A stretch of 10,163 bases of DNA. Source: Kiritimatiellales bacterium. Lineage in GTDB: Bacteria > Verrucomicrobiota > Kiritimatiellia > Kiritimatiellales > Pontiellaceae. The notes beneath the pieces are model-generated. The model saw nothing but the letters and a program-made list of their open reading frames with translations. It had not been told where the DNA came from and ran no database searches. Shown here one piece after another: positions 1-6,226 of this stretch. The DNA is taken from the NCBI GenBank assembly GCA_030625905.1, contig DAOUQA010000078.1:1-10163 (forward strand), in the 5' to 3' direction. A program made the translations under genes and the position numbers. Numbering within the stretch: position 1 is the first letter of the stretch; every line of letters starts with the position of its first letter.

Positions 1-1826
1 TAGACGATCGGCAGCGTGGTTGATTTCAGGCCATCGCAATCCATCGCATGGATTTTCTGCATGGCTTCGTTGGTAAGGATGGGTTGATCCACCTTAAGCT
101 GGCGGCAGTGTTCCGGTGTTTCCAAAAACAGATCCTTCTCGCTTCCAATGTTTGCAAGGATCGACGTCACCAACTCTTCACGGATCGCGTCAAGCGGCGG
201 ATTCGTCACCTGGGCAAAAAGCTGCTTGAAATAGTTGTAGAGCAGTTGCGGTTTTTCCGACAGCACCGCCAGCGGCGTATCCATCCCCATTGCGGCGGTC
301 GGCTCCACCCCCTTGGCGGCCATCGGGCCGATTAGGTGGTTCTGATCCTCCATCGTGTAGCCGAATAGGCGCTGGCGTTCGAGCACGGAATCCATGTCCG
401 CAACTTCTGCCTTTTCCACCTTTGGGAGGTCGTCAAGGCTGACTAGGTGCTCTTTCACCCATTCGCCGTATGGCTGCTGCGTGGCAATCTGCTGCTTGAT
501 TTCCTCGTCGGGAATGATGCGCCCGGCATCCATATCCACTAGGAACATACGACCCGGCTCCAGCCGGCCCTTGTATTCCACGTTGGCCGGATCGATATCC
601 ACGATGCCGGTTTCCGAACCCATGATCACATAGCCATCCTTGGTCACGACATAGCGCGAGGGGCGCAGCCCGTTGCGGTCGAGGATCGCGCCCAGGCAAC
701 TGCCGTCGGTGAACGGGATCGAAGCCGGGCCATCCCACGGCTCCATCAGCGTGGAGTGGTATTCATAAAAGGCTTTCTTTTCCGGCGACATGGTCTTGTG
801 GTTCTGCCACGCCTCAGGGATAAGCATCATCATCACGTGCGGCAGCGATCGTCCGGTGTGGTAGAGCAACTCCACGGCCTGGTCAAGCTGCGCGGAGTCG
901 GACAGACCCGGCTGAATGATCGGGAAAAGCTTTTCGATATCTCCGCCGAACAAGTCGGACTTGAACAACCCTTGGCGGGCATTCATCCAGTTGAAATTGC
1001 CGCGGGCGGTGTTGATTTCGCCGTTGTGGCACATTAGGTGGAACGGCTGCGCCAGCTTCCATGCCGGGAAGGTATTTGTGCTATAGCGTTGGTGCACCAG
1101 CGCCAGCGCGCTGACGAATTCCGGGTCAAGCAGGTCGGTGTAGTACCCTTCCATCTGTTCCGGCAGCAATAGCCCTTTATAGATGATGATGCGACAGGTC
1201 AGGGTCGGGATATAGAAATCGCTTTTGTCCGCCATGCCGGATTTGAAGATCTTGTTTTCGGCCAATTTGCGGATAATGTAGAGCATGCGGTCGAATTCGC
1301 GCTCGTCCTTGACCGAACCTCCGCGCCCAATAAAAATCTGCCAGATATCCGGCTCCGATACCTTTGCCGTTTTTCCGATGAACCTGTTGCTCGTCGGAAC
1401 CTTGCGCCATCCAAGGAATTCCTGCCCCTCGGCATCAATGGCTTCCTCTAGGATTTTTTTGCACTCCTTCCGCTGTGCTTCATCCTGAGGCAGGAAAACA
1501 AGACCGGTTCCATATTCGTGCTCGCCGGGCAGTTCGATGCCGGTCTTTTCGCACTCGCGCTTGTAGAAATTGTGCGGGATCTGCAGCAGGATGCCCGCGC
1601 CGTCGCCCGTCAGCGGGTCGGAGCCGGAGGCACCGCGGTGCGTCAGCCGGATCAGGATTTCCAATGCATCCTTGATGATGCCGTGGGATTTTTCCCCCTT
1701 CAGGTTGCAGATGAACCCGACGCCGCAGGCATCGTGCTCGTTCCGCGGATCGTACAAGCCCTGCGCGGCCGGAAAGCCGCTCGGGGAAAATCCATTTTCT
1801 TCCTCGAAAAAATCGTTATTGGCCAT
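1..1826 (-). CDS. gltB: Glutamate synthase large subunit, N-terminal part (runs off left edge)
   Basis: The first 608 codons are present; the 3' part lies outside the window. The family transfers the glutamine amide to 2-oxoglutarate, giving two glutamates. Residues 30-38 read EHDACGVGF, placing the N-terminal nucleophile Cys34 after a propeptide of 33 residues that would be removed, as in class II (Ntn) amidotransferases. Further landmarks of that domain are THRGASGSDPLTGDGAGIL just after it, HNGEINTARGNFNW with Asn268, and SDSAQLD, then YHSTLMEPWDGPA and LDRNGLRPSRY. The start of the central domain follows; the FMN barrel and Fe-S cluster part are not in the window. The ATG at 1826 is supported by AAGAGGG (1832-1838) five bases upstream. 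It lies 137 bases downstream of the activator gene on the same strand and may have its own promoter. No frame disruption was seen. Confidence 0.95.
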   Translation of the reverse strand, partial: MANNDFFEEENGFSPSGFPAAQGLYDPRNEHDACGVGFICNLKGEKSHGIIKDALEILIRLTHRGASGSDPLTGDGAGILLQIPHNFYKRECEKTGIELPGEHEYGTGLVFLPQDEAQRKECKKILEEAIDAEGQEFLGWRKVPTSNRFIGKTAKVSEPDIWQIFIGRGGSVKDEREFDRMLYIIRKLAENKIFKSGMADKSDFYIPTLTCRIIIYKGLLLPEQMEGYYTDLLDPEFVSALALVHQRYSTNTFPAWKLAQPFHLMCHNGEINTARGNFNWMNARQGLFKSDLFGGDIEKLFPIIQPGLSDSAQLDQAVELLYHTGRSLPHVMMMLIPEAWQNHKTMSPEKKAFYEYHSTLMEPWDGPASIPFTDGSCLGAILDRNGLRPSRYVVTKDGYVIMGSETGIVDIDPANVEYKGRLEPGRMFLVDMDAGRIIPDEEIKQQIATQQPYGEWVKEHLVSLDDLPKVEKAEVADMDSVLERQRLFGYTMEDQNHLIGPMAAKGVEPTAAMGMDTPLAVLSEKPQLLYNYFKQLFAQVTNPPLDAIREELVTSILANIGSEKDLFLETPEHCRQLKVDQPILTNEAMQKIHAMDCDGLKSTTLPIV

Positions 1827-1869
1827 AAAAACCCTCTTCTTGTTCCCGTCCCGTGAAAAAACCAGTGCG

Positions 1870-1900
1870 ATAATCTGCGCATTGCACCCATTCAAGTCAA
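1870..1900 (-). promoter_or_regulatory. Possible sigma-70-type promoter for gltB
   Basis: On the minus strand TTGACT (1900-1895) is followed after 19 bases by GATTAT (1875-1870), about 45 bases before the gltB start codon. The -35 matches 5/6, the -10 only 4/6, and the spacer is long, so this is a weak candidate. I found no -24/-12 element with correct spacing in this gap, so gltB need not be under the same sigma-54 control as its neighbours. Confidence 0.25.
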
Positions 1901-1963
1901 TCCCTTACAACGGAAAACGACGTGAAGGATGCCCCCTCGTTCTCTTGCCGCAGCGGTCTACCC

Positions 1964-3517
1964 TTATCCGGAATAGTTCGCGGGTTGGATGCCAAGGCGC
2001 TTGATGGCGTAGTTGGTGATGCGAGAGGTAGTCTGGAGGTTTTGAGCCGCCTTGGTGGCGTTGCCGCGATGCTTCTTCAGAGCATCGATAATAACTTCCC
2101 GCTCATATGAGTCGAGCATCTCCTTCAGGCTGGCTCCTTCGCGCGGAATCAGCGCCGTATTGGTCTGGTCGGCCGTTTGAAGCGACGGCGGCAGGCTGTA
2201 GCCGTGAATGACTTCGTCCGGCGAGGTCAGCACGGCCCGCTCAATGCAATTCTCCAGTTCCCGCACATTGCCGGGCCAATGATAGGCCGTCATCATGTTT
2301 ATGGCCGCTGTTGAAATCCGGCGGATATTCTTATGATAGCCCTCGCTGTATTTCTGCACGAAGCTGTCCGCCAGCAACATGATATCGGATCGCCGGTCGC
2401 GCAGTGCAGGCAGGTGGATAGGGAATACATCCAGCCGATAGAAAAGATCCTCGCGGAATTTGCCTTCGCGGATCTCCTGTTCCAAATTCTTGCTGGTCGC
2501 CGTTACAATGCGCACGTTGATTGCGATTGCCTCGTTGTTGCCTACCCGTTCAATCGTCCGTTCCTGCAAGGCACGCAGCAGACGGACCTGGATCGATGGT
2601 GCTATGTCGCCGATCTCATCGAGAAACAGTGTGCCGCCATTGGCCATTTCGAAGCGGCCCTTGCGCTGATGCATGGCTCCCGTGAACGATCCCTTTTCAT
2701 GGCCGAATAGCTCGCTCTCAATCAGGTTCTCCGGCAAAGCCGCGCAGTTCACGCACACGAACGGGTTGTTGCGTCGCAAACTGCTGTAGTGGATGGCTCG
2801 GGCAACCAGTTCCTTTCCCGTTCCGGATTCACCCCGAATCAGAACCGTGGCCATACTGTCGGCTACCTGAGCGATTTGTTCATAGACATGGCGCATACTG
2901 CTGCAGTTGCCGACCATATTGCTGGGATGGTAGCGGTCACCAAGCTGTTCGCGCAGACGCCGGTTCTCCGCCATCAGACTGTCACGCTCTTCGATTTCCT
3001 CCCGGATGCGCGCGACGCCATCGGCAAGAAGGTCGCTGACGAGTTGAAGAAAACCTAGGTCGCGCTTCAGCTCTTCACGTGGTGCATGGGGGCGGGTGAT
3101 GCTTATCGTGCCAATCACGCGGCGTTGATGAACGATAGGGGAGCAAAGGAAGGCCCTCTTTGATTCCGTCTGGGATACGGCGCGGTTCAAGAAGTCCGGA
3201 TCATTCGATGTGTCGGGAATCAGAGCCGCTTCACCACTTTGAGCCACGCGTCCGGTGATGCCTTCGCCAAGCTTGTATTGCCCCCGGCGACGCTCTTCGG
3301 CAGATAGCCCGCGCGAGGCCTCGATGGCCAGAATGTCGCTATCCGGTTTTCGAAGCGTCAACATACCGCGCGATAGCCCCATCTCAGTTTCCAGAACATC
3401 CAGCACGTCGTTTAAGAGGGCTGATACATCGTGTTGCTGTGCCATGCGCTGGGAGATTCTGTAGAGAACACTCAATTCAAGCTCGGCCCGGTTCCGCTTT
3501 ATATTTTCCAGATTCAT
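1964..3517 (-). CDS. NifA-like sigma-54-dependent transcriptional activator (GAF-AAA-HTH)
   Basis: A 517-residue enhancer-binding protein. An N-terminal GAF domain (about 15-170) and a short coiled linker (171-195) precede the sigma-54 interaction AAA+ domain (about 200-430) with Walker A GESGTGKE (229-236), ESELFGHEKGSFTGA (the sigma-54 contact loop is GSFTGA, 276-281, instead of GAFTGA), Walker B GGTLFLDE (294-301) and FREDLFYRL with arginine fingers (354-362). A Fis-type HTH lies at 484-510 (GNATKAAQNLQ..., NYAIKRLGI). Architecture and length match NifA-type regulators. The cysteine cluster of oxygen-sensitive NifA proteins between the AAA+ and HTH domains is absent. The ATG at 3517 is chosen because MNLENIKRNRAELELSVLYRISQ is a typical start of this family; the frame is open up to a TTG at 3607, but that stretch is low-complexity and hydrophobic. 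No clear Shine-Dalgarno precedes either start. It is divergent from a -24/-12 promoter, a likely target. No nif genes are visible, so the exact name is left open. Confidence 0.93.
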   Translation of the reverse strand: MNLENIKRNRAELELSVLYRISQRMAQQHDVSALLNDVLDVLETEMGLSRGMLTLRKPDSDILAIEASRGLSAEERRRGQYKLGEGITGRVAQSGEAALIPDTSNDPDFLNRAVSQTESKRAFLCSPIVHQRRVIGTISITRPHAPREELKRDLGFLQLVSDLLADGVARIREEIEERDSLMAENRRLREQLGDRYHPSNMVGNCSSMRHVYEQIAQVADSMATVLIRGESGTGKELVARAIHYSSLRRNNPFVCVNCAALPENLIESELFGHEKGSFTGAMHQRKGRFEMANGGTLFLDEIGDIAPSIQVRLLRALQERTIERVGNNEAIAINVRIVTATSKNLEQEIREGKFREDLFYRLDVFPIHLPALRDRRSDIMLLADSFVQKYSEGYHKNIRRISTAAINMMTAYHWPGNVRELENCIERAVLTSPDEVIHGYSLPPSLQTADQTNTALIPREGASLKEMLDSYEREVIIDALKKHRGNATKAAQNLQTTSRITNYAIKRLGIQPANYSG

Positions 3518-3665
3518 GCAACAATAATGTTGATTGGTGGTGATAAAAACAACATAAATGTACTTAATAATTAATGTGATCACCAGAGTCGTAAACTTCT
3601 CAAACAATCGTAAGATGTTGCTGTAAAACTAATTAGGAATCGGCACGACTGGGCATTATCCTAGT
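3518..3665. promoter_or_regulatory. Divergent intergenic region with candidate activator sites
   Basis: This AT-rich gap lies between the activator gene and the sigma-54 promoter of the HD/Rh genes. The hexamer ATGTTG occurs three times in 94 bases: 3527-3532 (+), 3550-3555 (-, as CAACAT) and 3615-3620 (+). The first forms a dyad with CAACA at 3519-3523 (CAACA-ATAA-TGTTG), directly next to the activator start codon. A perfect 8-bp palindrome GTGATCAC lies at 3576-3583. Measured from the predicted transcription start near 3692, these sit about 75 to 170 bases upstream, the range used by enhancer-binding proteins. They do not match the classic NifA site TGT-N10-ACA, nor the NtrC site. Assignment as operators is inference. 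Confidence 0.4.
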
Positions 3666-3681
3666 TGGCGTAGTGTTTGCT
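3666..3681 (+). promoter_or_regulatory. Sigma-54 (-24/-12) promoter of the HD protein / Rh channel genes
   Basis: TGGCGTAGTGTTTGCT matches the sigma-54 consensus TGGCAC-N5-TTGCW at all positions except two in the -24 box (GT for AC), with the essential GG (3667-3668) and GC (3679-3680) at exactly the right distance. The predicted start is near 3692, leaving a leader of about 50 bases before the ATG at 3744. A gene for a sigma-54 activator starts divergently about 150 bases away, which strengthens the call. Confidence 0.8.
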
Positions 3682-3743
3682 TGTCCCAGCCGACAAACAG
3701 CACAACTGATCTGGAGAAGGGTTCTTATATAGGGATTCTTGAT

Positions 3744-4145
3744 ATGAAATACCTGCGAGCCCGGCTGGTGCACCTGTTGGTGGAATACTATGATTCCGAC
3801 TACAGGCGCATCGAGCATGCCCTGCGCGTTCTCCACCATGCAGAGCGTATCATGGACGATCATCCCGGATGTGATGCGGATATCGTTATTGCCTCCGCCC
3901 TTTTGCACGACGTGGGCATTAAGATCTCGGAGGAGAAACACGGTTATAACGACGGCAAGACCCAGGAGAAATACGGGCCGCCCATTGCGGGAGACCTGCT
4001 CGACTCCATTGGCTTTCCGTCCGGCAAGACTGAAACCGTGAAGAACATAATTGGAAACCATCATTCTCCATCACGATACAGCTATCCGGAATTGGTTGTG
4101 TTGAAGAAAGCGGACCGGATCGTGAACAGGGATGAGAACGTGTAG
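3744..4145 (+). CDS. HD-domain phosphohydrolase-like protein, probably shortened by an in-frame TAG
   Basis: A 133-residue soluble protein of the HD superfamily, metal-dependent phosphohydrolases. Metal ligands visible in order are His25 (RRIEHALRVLHHAERI), His55-Asp56 (ASALLHDVGIK) and Asp124 (KKADRIVN); His106-His107 (IGNHHSP) are also typical. GPPIAGDLLDSIGF is a motif I recall from small HD proteins of anaerobes. The ATG at 3744 is preferred over a TTG at 3681, because AGGGA (3731-3735) is well placed and the TTG overlaps the -12 box of the promoter. The protein stops only nine residues after the last metal ligand, where relatives continue through a C-terminal helix. After the TAG (4143-4145) the same frame stays open for 25 codons to a TGA at 4221-4223, reading KAQLFYQRPRMTRAELRRD and on, which resembles that missing end. 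It is probably co-transcribed with the Rh channel gene. Its substrate is unknown; a role in nitrogen signalling is inferred from context only. Confidence 0.82.
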   Translation: MKYLRARLVHLLVEYYDSDYRRIEHALRVLHHAERIMDDHPGCDADIVIASALLHDVGIKISEEKHGYNDGKTQEKYGPPIAGDLLDSIGFPSGKTETVKNIIGNHHSPSRYSYPELVVLKKADRIVNRDENV

Positions 4146-4287
4146 AAGGCTCAATTGTTTTACCAAAGGCCGCGCATGACACGCGCCGAACTACGCCGAG
4201 ATAATATTTATATTGCAGACTGACAAATGATCCCCAACGATTAAGCTCGTTGGCCGGAAGAAATAGATAACAAAAGGGGAGATACAA

Positions 4288-5370
4288 ATGAGCGAGGAAT
4301 TTTCATCCATAGTTGAAGTGCAAAAATACGTTCGCGCAATCCACATAATGGCCATGCTTATCATGGGTTTCGGGTTTCTCATGGTTTTCGTGAGGAAGTA
4401 CGGTCGCTCGGCACTTACTGCCACATACCTGCTTGTCAGCGTTGCAATCCCACTGTATTTCCTCAAGGACAGTCTGGGAATTCTCGGTGGTGTTGATTCG
4501 GATATCGACAGGTTGATCCTCTCGGAATTTGCCGCGGCAAGCCTGCTCATATGTGCCGGAGCTGTGCTCGGACGCCTTAAGATGCACCAGTACCTGTTGC
4601 TGGGAGTCCTCTTTGTGCCGTGCTATGCGCTTAATGAATGGCTCCTGTTCTCCGGTGGACTGGGACTGGTTCCAGAAGGCCACTTTGTCGACACAGGCGG
4701 CTCAATTGTTATCCATGCTTTCGGTGCACTGTTCGGAATGGGCGCGGCGTACTCCATGACCACACAGGAGGAATACGAAACGCCCATTGAGTCGGATGAA
4801 ACAAGTGATCGGTTCTCACTGCTTGGAAGCATGGTCCTGTGGGTCTTCTGGCCATCTTTCTGTGCTGCCCTTGTGGCTCCTGAAGATATCCCCATGACGG
4901 TCGTTAATGTCATACTTGCGCTGTGCGGATCCACATTGGCAACGTACGTTGCCTCGCTGAAATTGAGGGGGAAGGTTTCTGTTGCCGACATCGCCAATGC
5001 AGCGCTTGCAGGCGGGGTGGCAATCGGATCAACGTGCGACAAGGTTCCGGCAACCTACGCTTTTGCAATTGGAATCGTTGCCGGGGTACTCTCCACCGTT
5101 GGCTTCGCCGTCATACAAGACCGGTTCCAAAATGCGACCAAGAAAGTTGACACGTGTGGAGTTCTCCACCTTCATGGCTTGCCTGGGTTGTTCGGAGGTC
5201 TTGCCGCGATGATTGCCGTAGACGGGATCAGCCGGGGCGATCAGGCCAAAGGAATCCTCATCACTGCTGTGCTCGCCACGCTGACTGGGCTTGTAGCAGG
5301 CAAGATTTTGTCGCTCGTTGGAAGAAGGAAAATCCCATACGTCGATTCCGAGGAACTTGCCGTCGATTGA
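4288..5370 (+). CDS. Rh-family ammonium (NH3/CO2) channel
   Basis: A 360-residue inner-membrane protein with about eleven hydrophobic segments (roughly 16-36, 42-60, 76-96, 99-124, 136-158, 174-197, 202-223, 231-250, 254-276, 291-314, 320-345). It belongs to the Amt/Rh superfamily, and its motifs are those of Rh glycoproteins rather than AmtB: GFGFLMVFVRKYG, DTGGSIVIHAFGALFG, LWVFWPSF, NAALAGGVAIG and DTCGVLHLHGLPG, each with a close counterpart in human RhCG. The twin pore histidines are His143 and His296, the conserved aspartate is Asp135, and the two gate phenylalanines are probably Phe81 and Phe191. It lacks the extra N-terminal helix of animal Rh proteins. The start is fixed by AGGGGAG (4275-4281), seven bases before the ATG. 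The gene is the second in a sigma-54-driven unit after the HD gene and is followed by a terminator. No glnK-like gene is adjacent, unlike most amtB loci. The role is probably ammonia passage feeding glutamine/glutamate synthesis. Confidence 0.93.
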   Translation: MSEEFSSIVEVQKYVRAIHIMAMLIMGFGFLMVFVRKYGRSALTATYLLVSVAIPLYFLKDSLGILGGVDSDIDRLILSEFAAASLLICAGAVLGRLKMHQYLLLGVLFVPCYALNEWLLFSGGLGLVPEGHFVDTGGSIVIHAFGALFGMGAAYSMTTQEEYETPIESDETSDRFSLLGSMVLWVFWPSFCAALVAPEDIPMTVVNVILALCGSTLATYVASLKLRGKVSVADIANAALAGGVAIGSTCDKVPATYAFAIGIVAGVLSTVGFAVIQDRFQNATKKVDTCGVLHLHGLPGLFGGLAAMIAVDGISRGDQAKGILITAVLATLTGLVAGKILSLVGRRKIPYVDSEELAVD

Positions 5371-5393
5371 TAGCAACCCCTGCTTAAGAAAAT

Positions 5394-5419
5394 AAAAAGG
5401 GGGCCTCTCCCCTTGTTTT
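5394..5419 (+). terminator. Rho-independent terminator after the Rh channel gene
   Basis: AAGGGG (5397-5402) pairs with CCCCTT (5409-5414) around a six-base loop, followed by GTTTT; an A-run precedes the stem. It lies 27 bases after the Rh stop codon and separates that unit from the next sigma-54 promoter. Confidence 0.75.
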
Positions 5420-5468
5420 CGGGTGCGTAATACGTGGAAATACAGAAAAAAACCCTGGCGGCCAATGT

Positions 5469-5484
5469 TGGCACTTTTCTTGCT
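5469..5484 (+). promoter_or_regulatory. Sigma-54 (-24/-12) promoter, exact consensus, for the small Cys-motif gene
   Basis: TGGCACTTTTCTTGCT is an exact match to TGGCAC-N5-TTGCW. The predicted start is near 5495, only about 19 bases before the ATG at 5514. The -24 box overlaps an inverted repeat GCCAA-TG-TTGGC (5461-5472), which includes another copy of the ATGTTG hexamer (5465-5470) also found three times upstream of the HD/Rh promoter. Confidence 0.88.
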
Positions 5485-5492
5485 TTATAGTG

Positions 5493-5506
5493 CTCCATTA
5501 ATGGAG
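5493..5506. promoter_or_regulatory. 14-bp perfect palindrome overlapping transcription start and ribosome-binding site
   Basis: CTCCATTAATGGAG is a perfect palindrome. It lies at the predicted start point of the sigma-54 transcript and its right arm overlaps the Shine-Dalgarno GGAGGAAG (5503-5510) of the small gene. In RNA it could form a five-pair hairpin with a TTAA loop covering part of the ribosome-binding site; in DNA it could be an operator. Either role is inference. Confidence 0.45.
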
Positions 5507-5513
5507 GAAGAAA

Positions 5514-5840
5514 ATGCAAAGACAAAACAATACGGTAGCCGGGGGAGTACTCGAAAACGGAGAAACCTGTGTCGGAATCCACGAGCTGATAGACTGGCAG
5601 ATTATCCAATATCGGCAAGCGGTAAATACCCATCGCCACGATCTCTCCAAAGTGGAGGGGCGCTGCGTGGCTTGGCAGGAAGCTGAAAAGGATTTCAACA
5701 CTGCAGACCGGTCTGTAATGGGGAAAAAGTCGCGCGTTGAATATTGCGGCATTATTTGCCCCTCCCGAAAAAACTGCCTGGTTGCGCTGCACTTCTCGCG
5801 CAACGAAGAGGCCGAATCCCTTTACCACCGGGCAGGATAG
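5514..5840 (+). CDS. Small sigma-54-controlled protein with CX3CX5C motif, function unknown
   Basis: A 108-residue soluble protein with no signal peptide or membrane segment. I do not recognise a named family. The middle (about 20-65) looks helical and charged, with IHELIDWQIIQYRQ, then HRHDLSKVEGRCVAWQEAEKDF. The C-terminal part holds EYCGIICPSRKNC, giving Cys78, Cys82 and Cys88 in a CX3CX5C spacing, with two more cysteines at 19 and 51 and histidines at 22, 40 and 42; this could bind a metal or an Fe-S cluster, or form disulfides. The start is clear: GGAGGAAG (5503-5510) precedes the ATG, and a consensus -24/-12 promoter lies just upstream. It stands alone between two terminator-like hairpins. 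Promoter type and location suggest a role in the nitrogen response with the Rh channel; no function is claimed. Confidence 0.85.
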   Translation: MQRQNNTVAGGVLENGETCVGIHELIDWQIIQYRQAVNTHRHDLSKVEGRCVAWQEAEKDFNTADRSVMGKKSRVEYCGIICPSRKNCLVALHFSRNEEAESLYHRAG

Positions 5841-5871
5841 AAAAACCGGATCCGTACTAGATAAAAGCAAG

Positions 5872-5898
5872 GAAGGGCTTGTCGCGACCAAGCCCTTC
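5872..5898 (+). terminator. Strong hairpin after the small gene, probable terminator
   Basis: GAAGGGCTTG (5872-5881) and CAAGCCCTTC (5889-5898) form a perfect 10-bp stem with a seven-base loop, 31 bases after the stop codon. The downstream sequence is pyrimidine-rich (ACTCTCATTCCC) but has no real T-run, so it may be a weak terminator or a transcript-stabilising 3' hairpin. Confidence 0.6.
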
Positions 5899-5932
5899 AC
5901 TCTCATTCCCCCAAGGCAGTGAAGCCGCAACC

Positions 5933-6034
5933 AAAAGTCCCACCCCCGGAATTGCCCCTATGATGGCCTTTTACGGGTGCTTGGGTCACTCGTGGAAGCC
6001 TATGCCTGAGGGACTTAACCGCATCCATTTTTTG
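5933..6034 (+). ncRNA. Foldable intergenic region, possible structured RNA
   Basis: The stretch 5841-6226 has no convincing gene. Inside it AAGTCCC (5935-5941) can pair with GGGACTT (6010-6016), enclosing an apical hairpin: GGCCTTTT (5965-5972) with GGAAGCC (5994-6000), continued by ACGGGTG (5973-5979) with CACTCGT (5987-5993) around a seven-base loop. The pairing needs one bulged C and uses three G-U pairs, which become A-C mismatches on the other strand, so a plus-strand RNA is favoured. A T6 run follows at 6028-6033. The overall shape, closing stem / large internal loop / apical stem, is loosely like 6S RNA, but I cannot match a family. Folds of this quality can arise by chance. Confidence 0.25.
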
Positions 6035-6048
6035 CTGCGTAAAAATGA

Positions 6049-6072
6049 TAGAACCTTCTATCGAAGGTTCTA
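6049..6072. repeat. Perfect 10-bp inverted repeat upstream of dnaE
   Basis: TAGAACCTTC (6049-6058) and GAAGGTTCTA (6063-6072) flank the four-base loop TATC. No T-run follows at once (ATCGACTGTTTTCC), so a terminator is possible but not typical; it could also be a regulator site or transcript 5' hairpin about 155 bases before dnaE. Confidence 0.6.
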
Positions 6073-6226
6073 ATCGACTGTTTTCCTTGGCAATCTTCGA
6101 TTACAAAAACAGAGGTTAAAATCGGGGCATCGAGCGGGCTCGAACCCTCCCTTCCACACTTTATCCTGTTCATTTCCGGCGGGGGCTTTTATCTTGTTCC
6201 TTTTCCAGCCTTGAAGAGGGATTTTC

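Noticed and set aside
1864..1889. GTGC...GCAC dyad upstream of gltB as an NtrC site
   Set aside because: The half-sites are in the opposite order to the NtrC consensus (GCAC...GTGC) and the spacing is wrong.
3518..3607. Extended N-terminus of the activator starting with TTG at 3607
   Set aside because: The added 30 residues are hydrophobic and low-complexity, unlike any activator N-terminus, lack a Shine-Dalgarno, and overlap the candidate operator region.
3641..3654. Second sigma-54-like element CGGCAC...GGGC upstream of the HD gene
   Set aside because: The GG and GC pairs are separated by 9 bases instead of 10 and the -12 box is poor; the element at 3666-3681 fits exactly.
5879..6073. Open frame of 64 codons in the gap before dnaE
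   Set aside because: It begins inside the terminator-like hairpin, has no ribosome-binding site and no recognisable composition or motif.
6128..6150. tRNA-like T-arm motif on the minus strand (GGGTTCGAGCCC)
   Set aside because: The T-stem does not pair properly and no D-arm, anticodon arm or acceptor stem could be found in the following 60 bases; the match comes from a local CGAGC-GG-GCTCG dyad.
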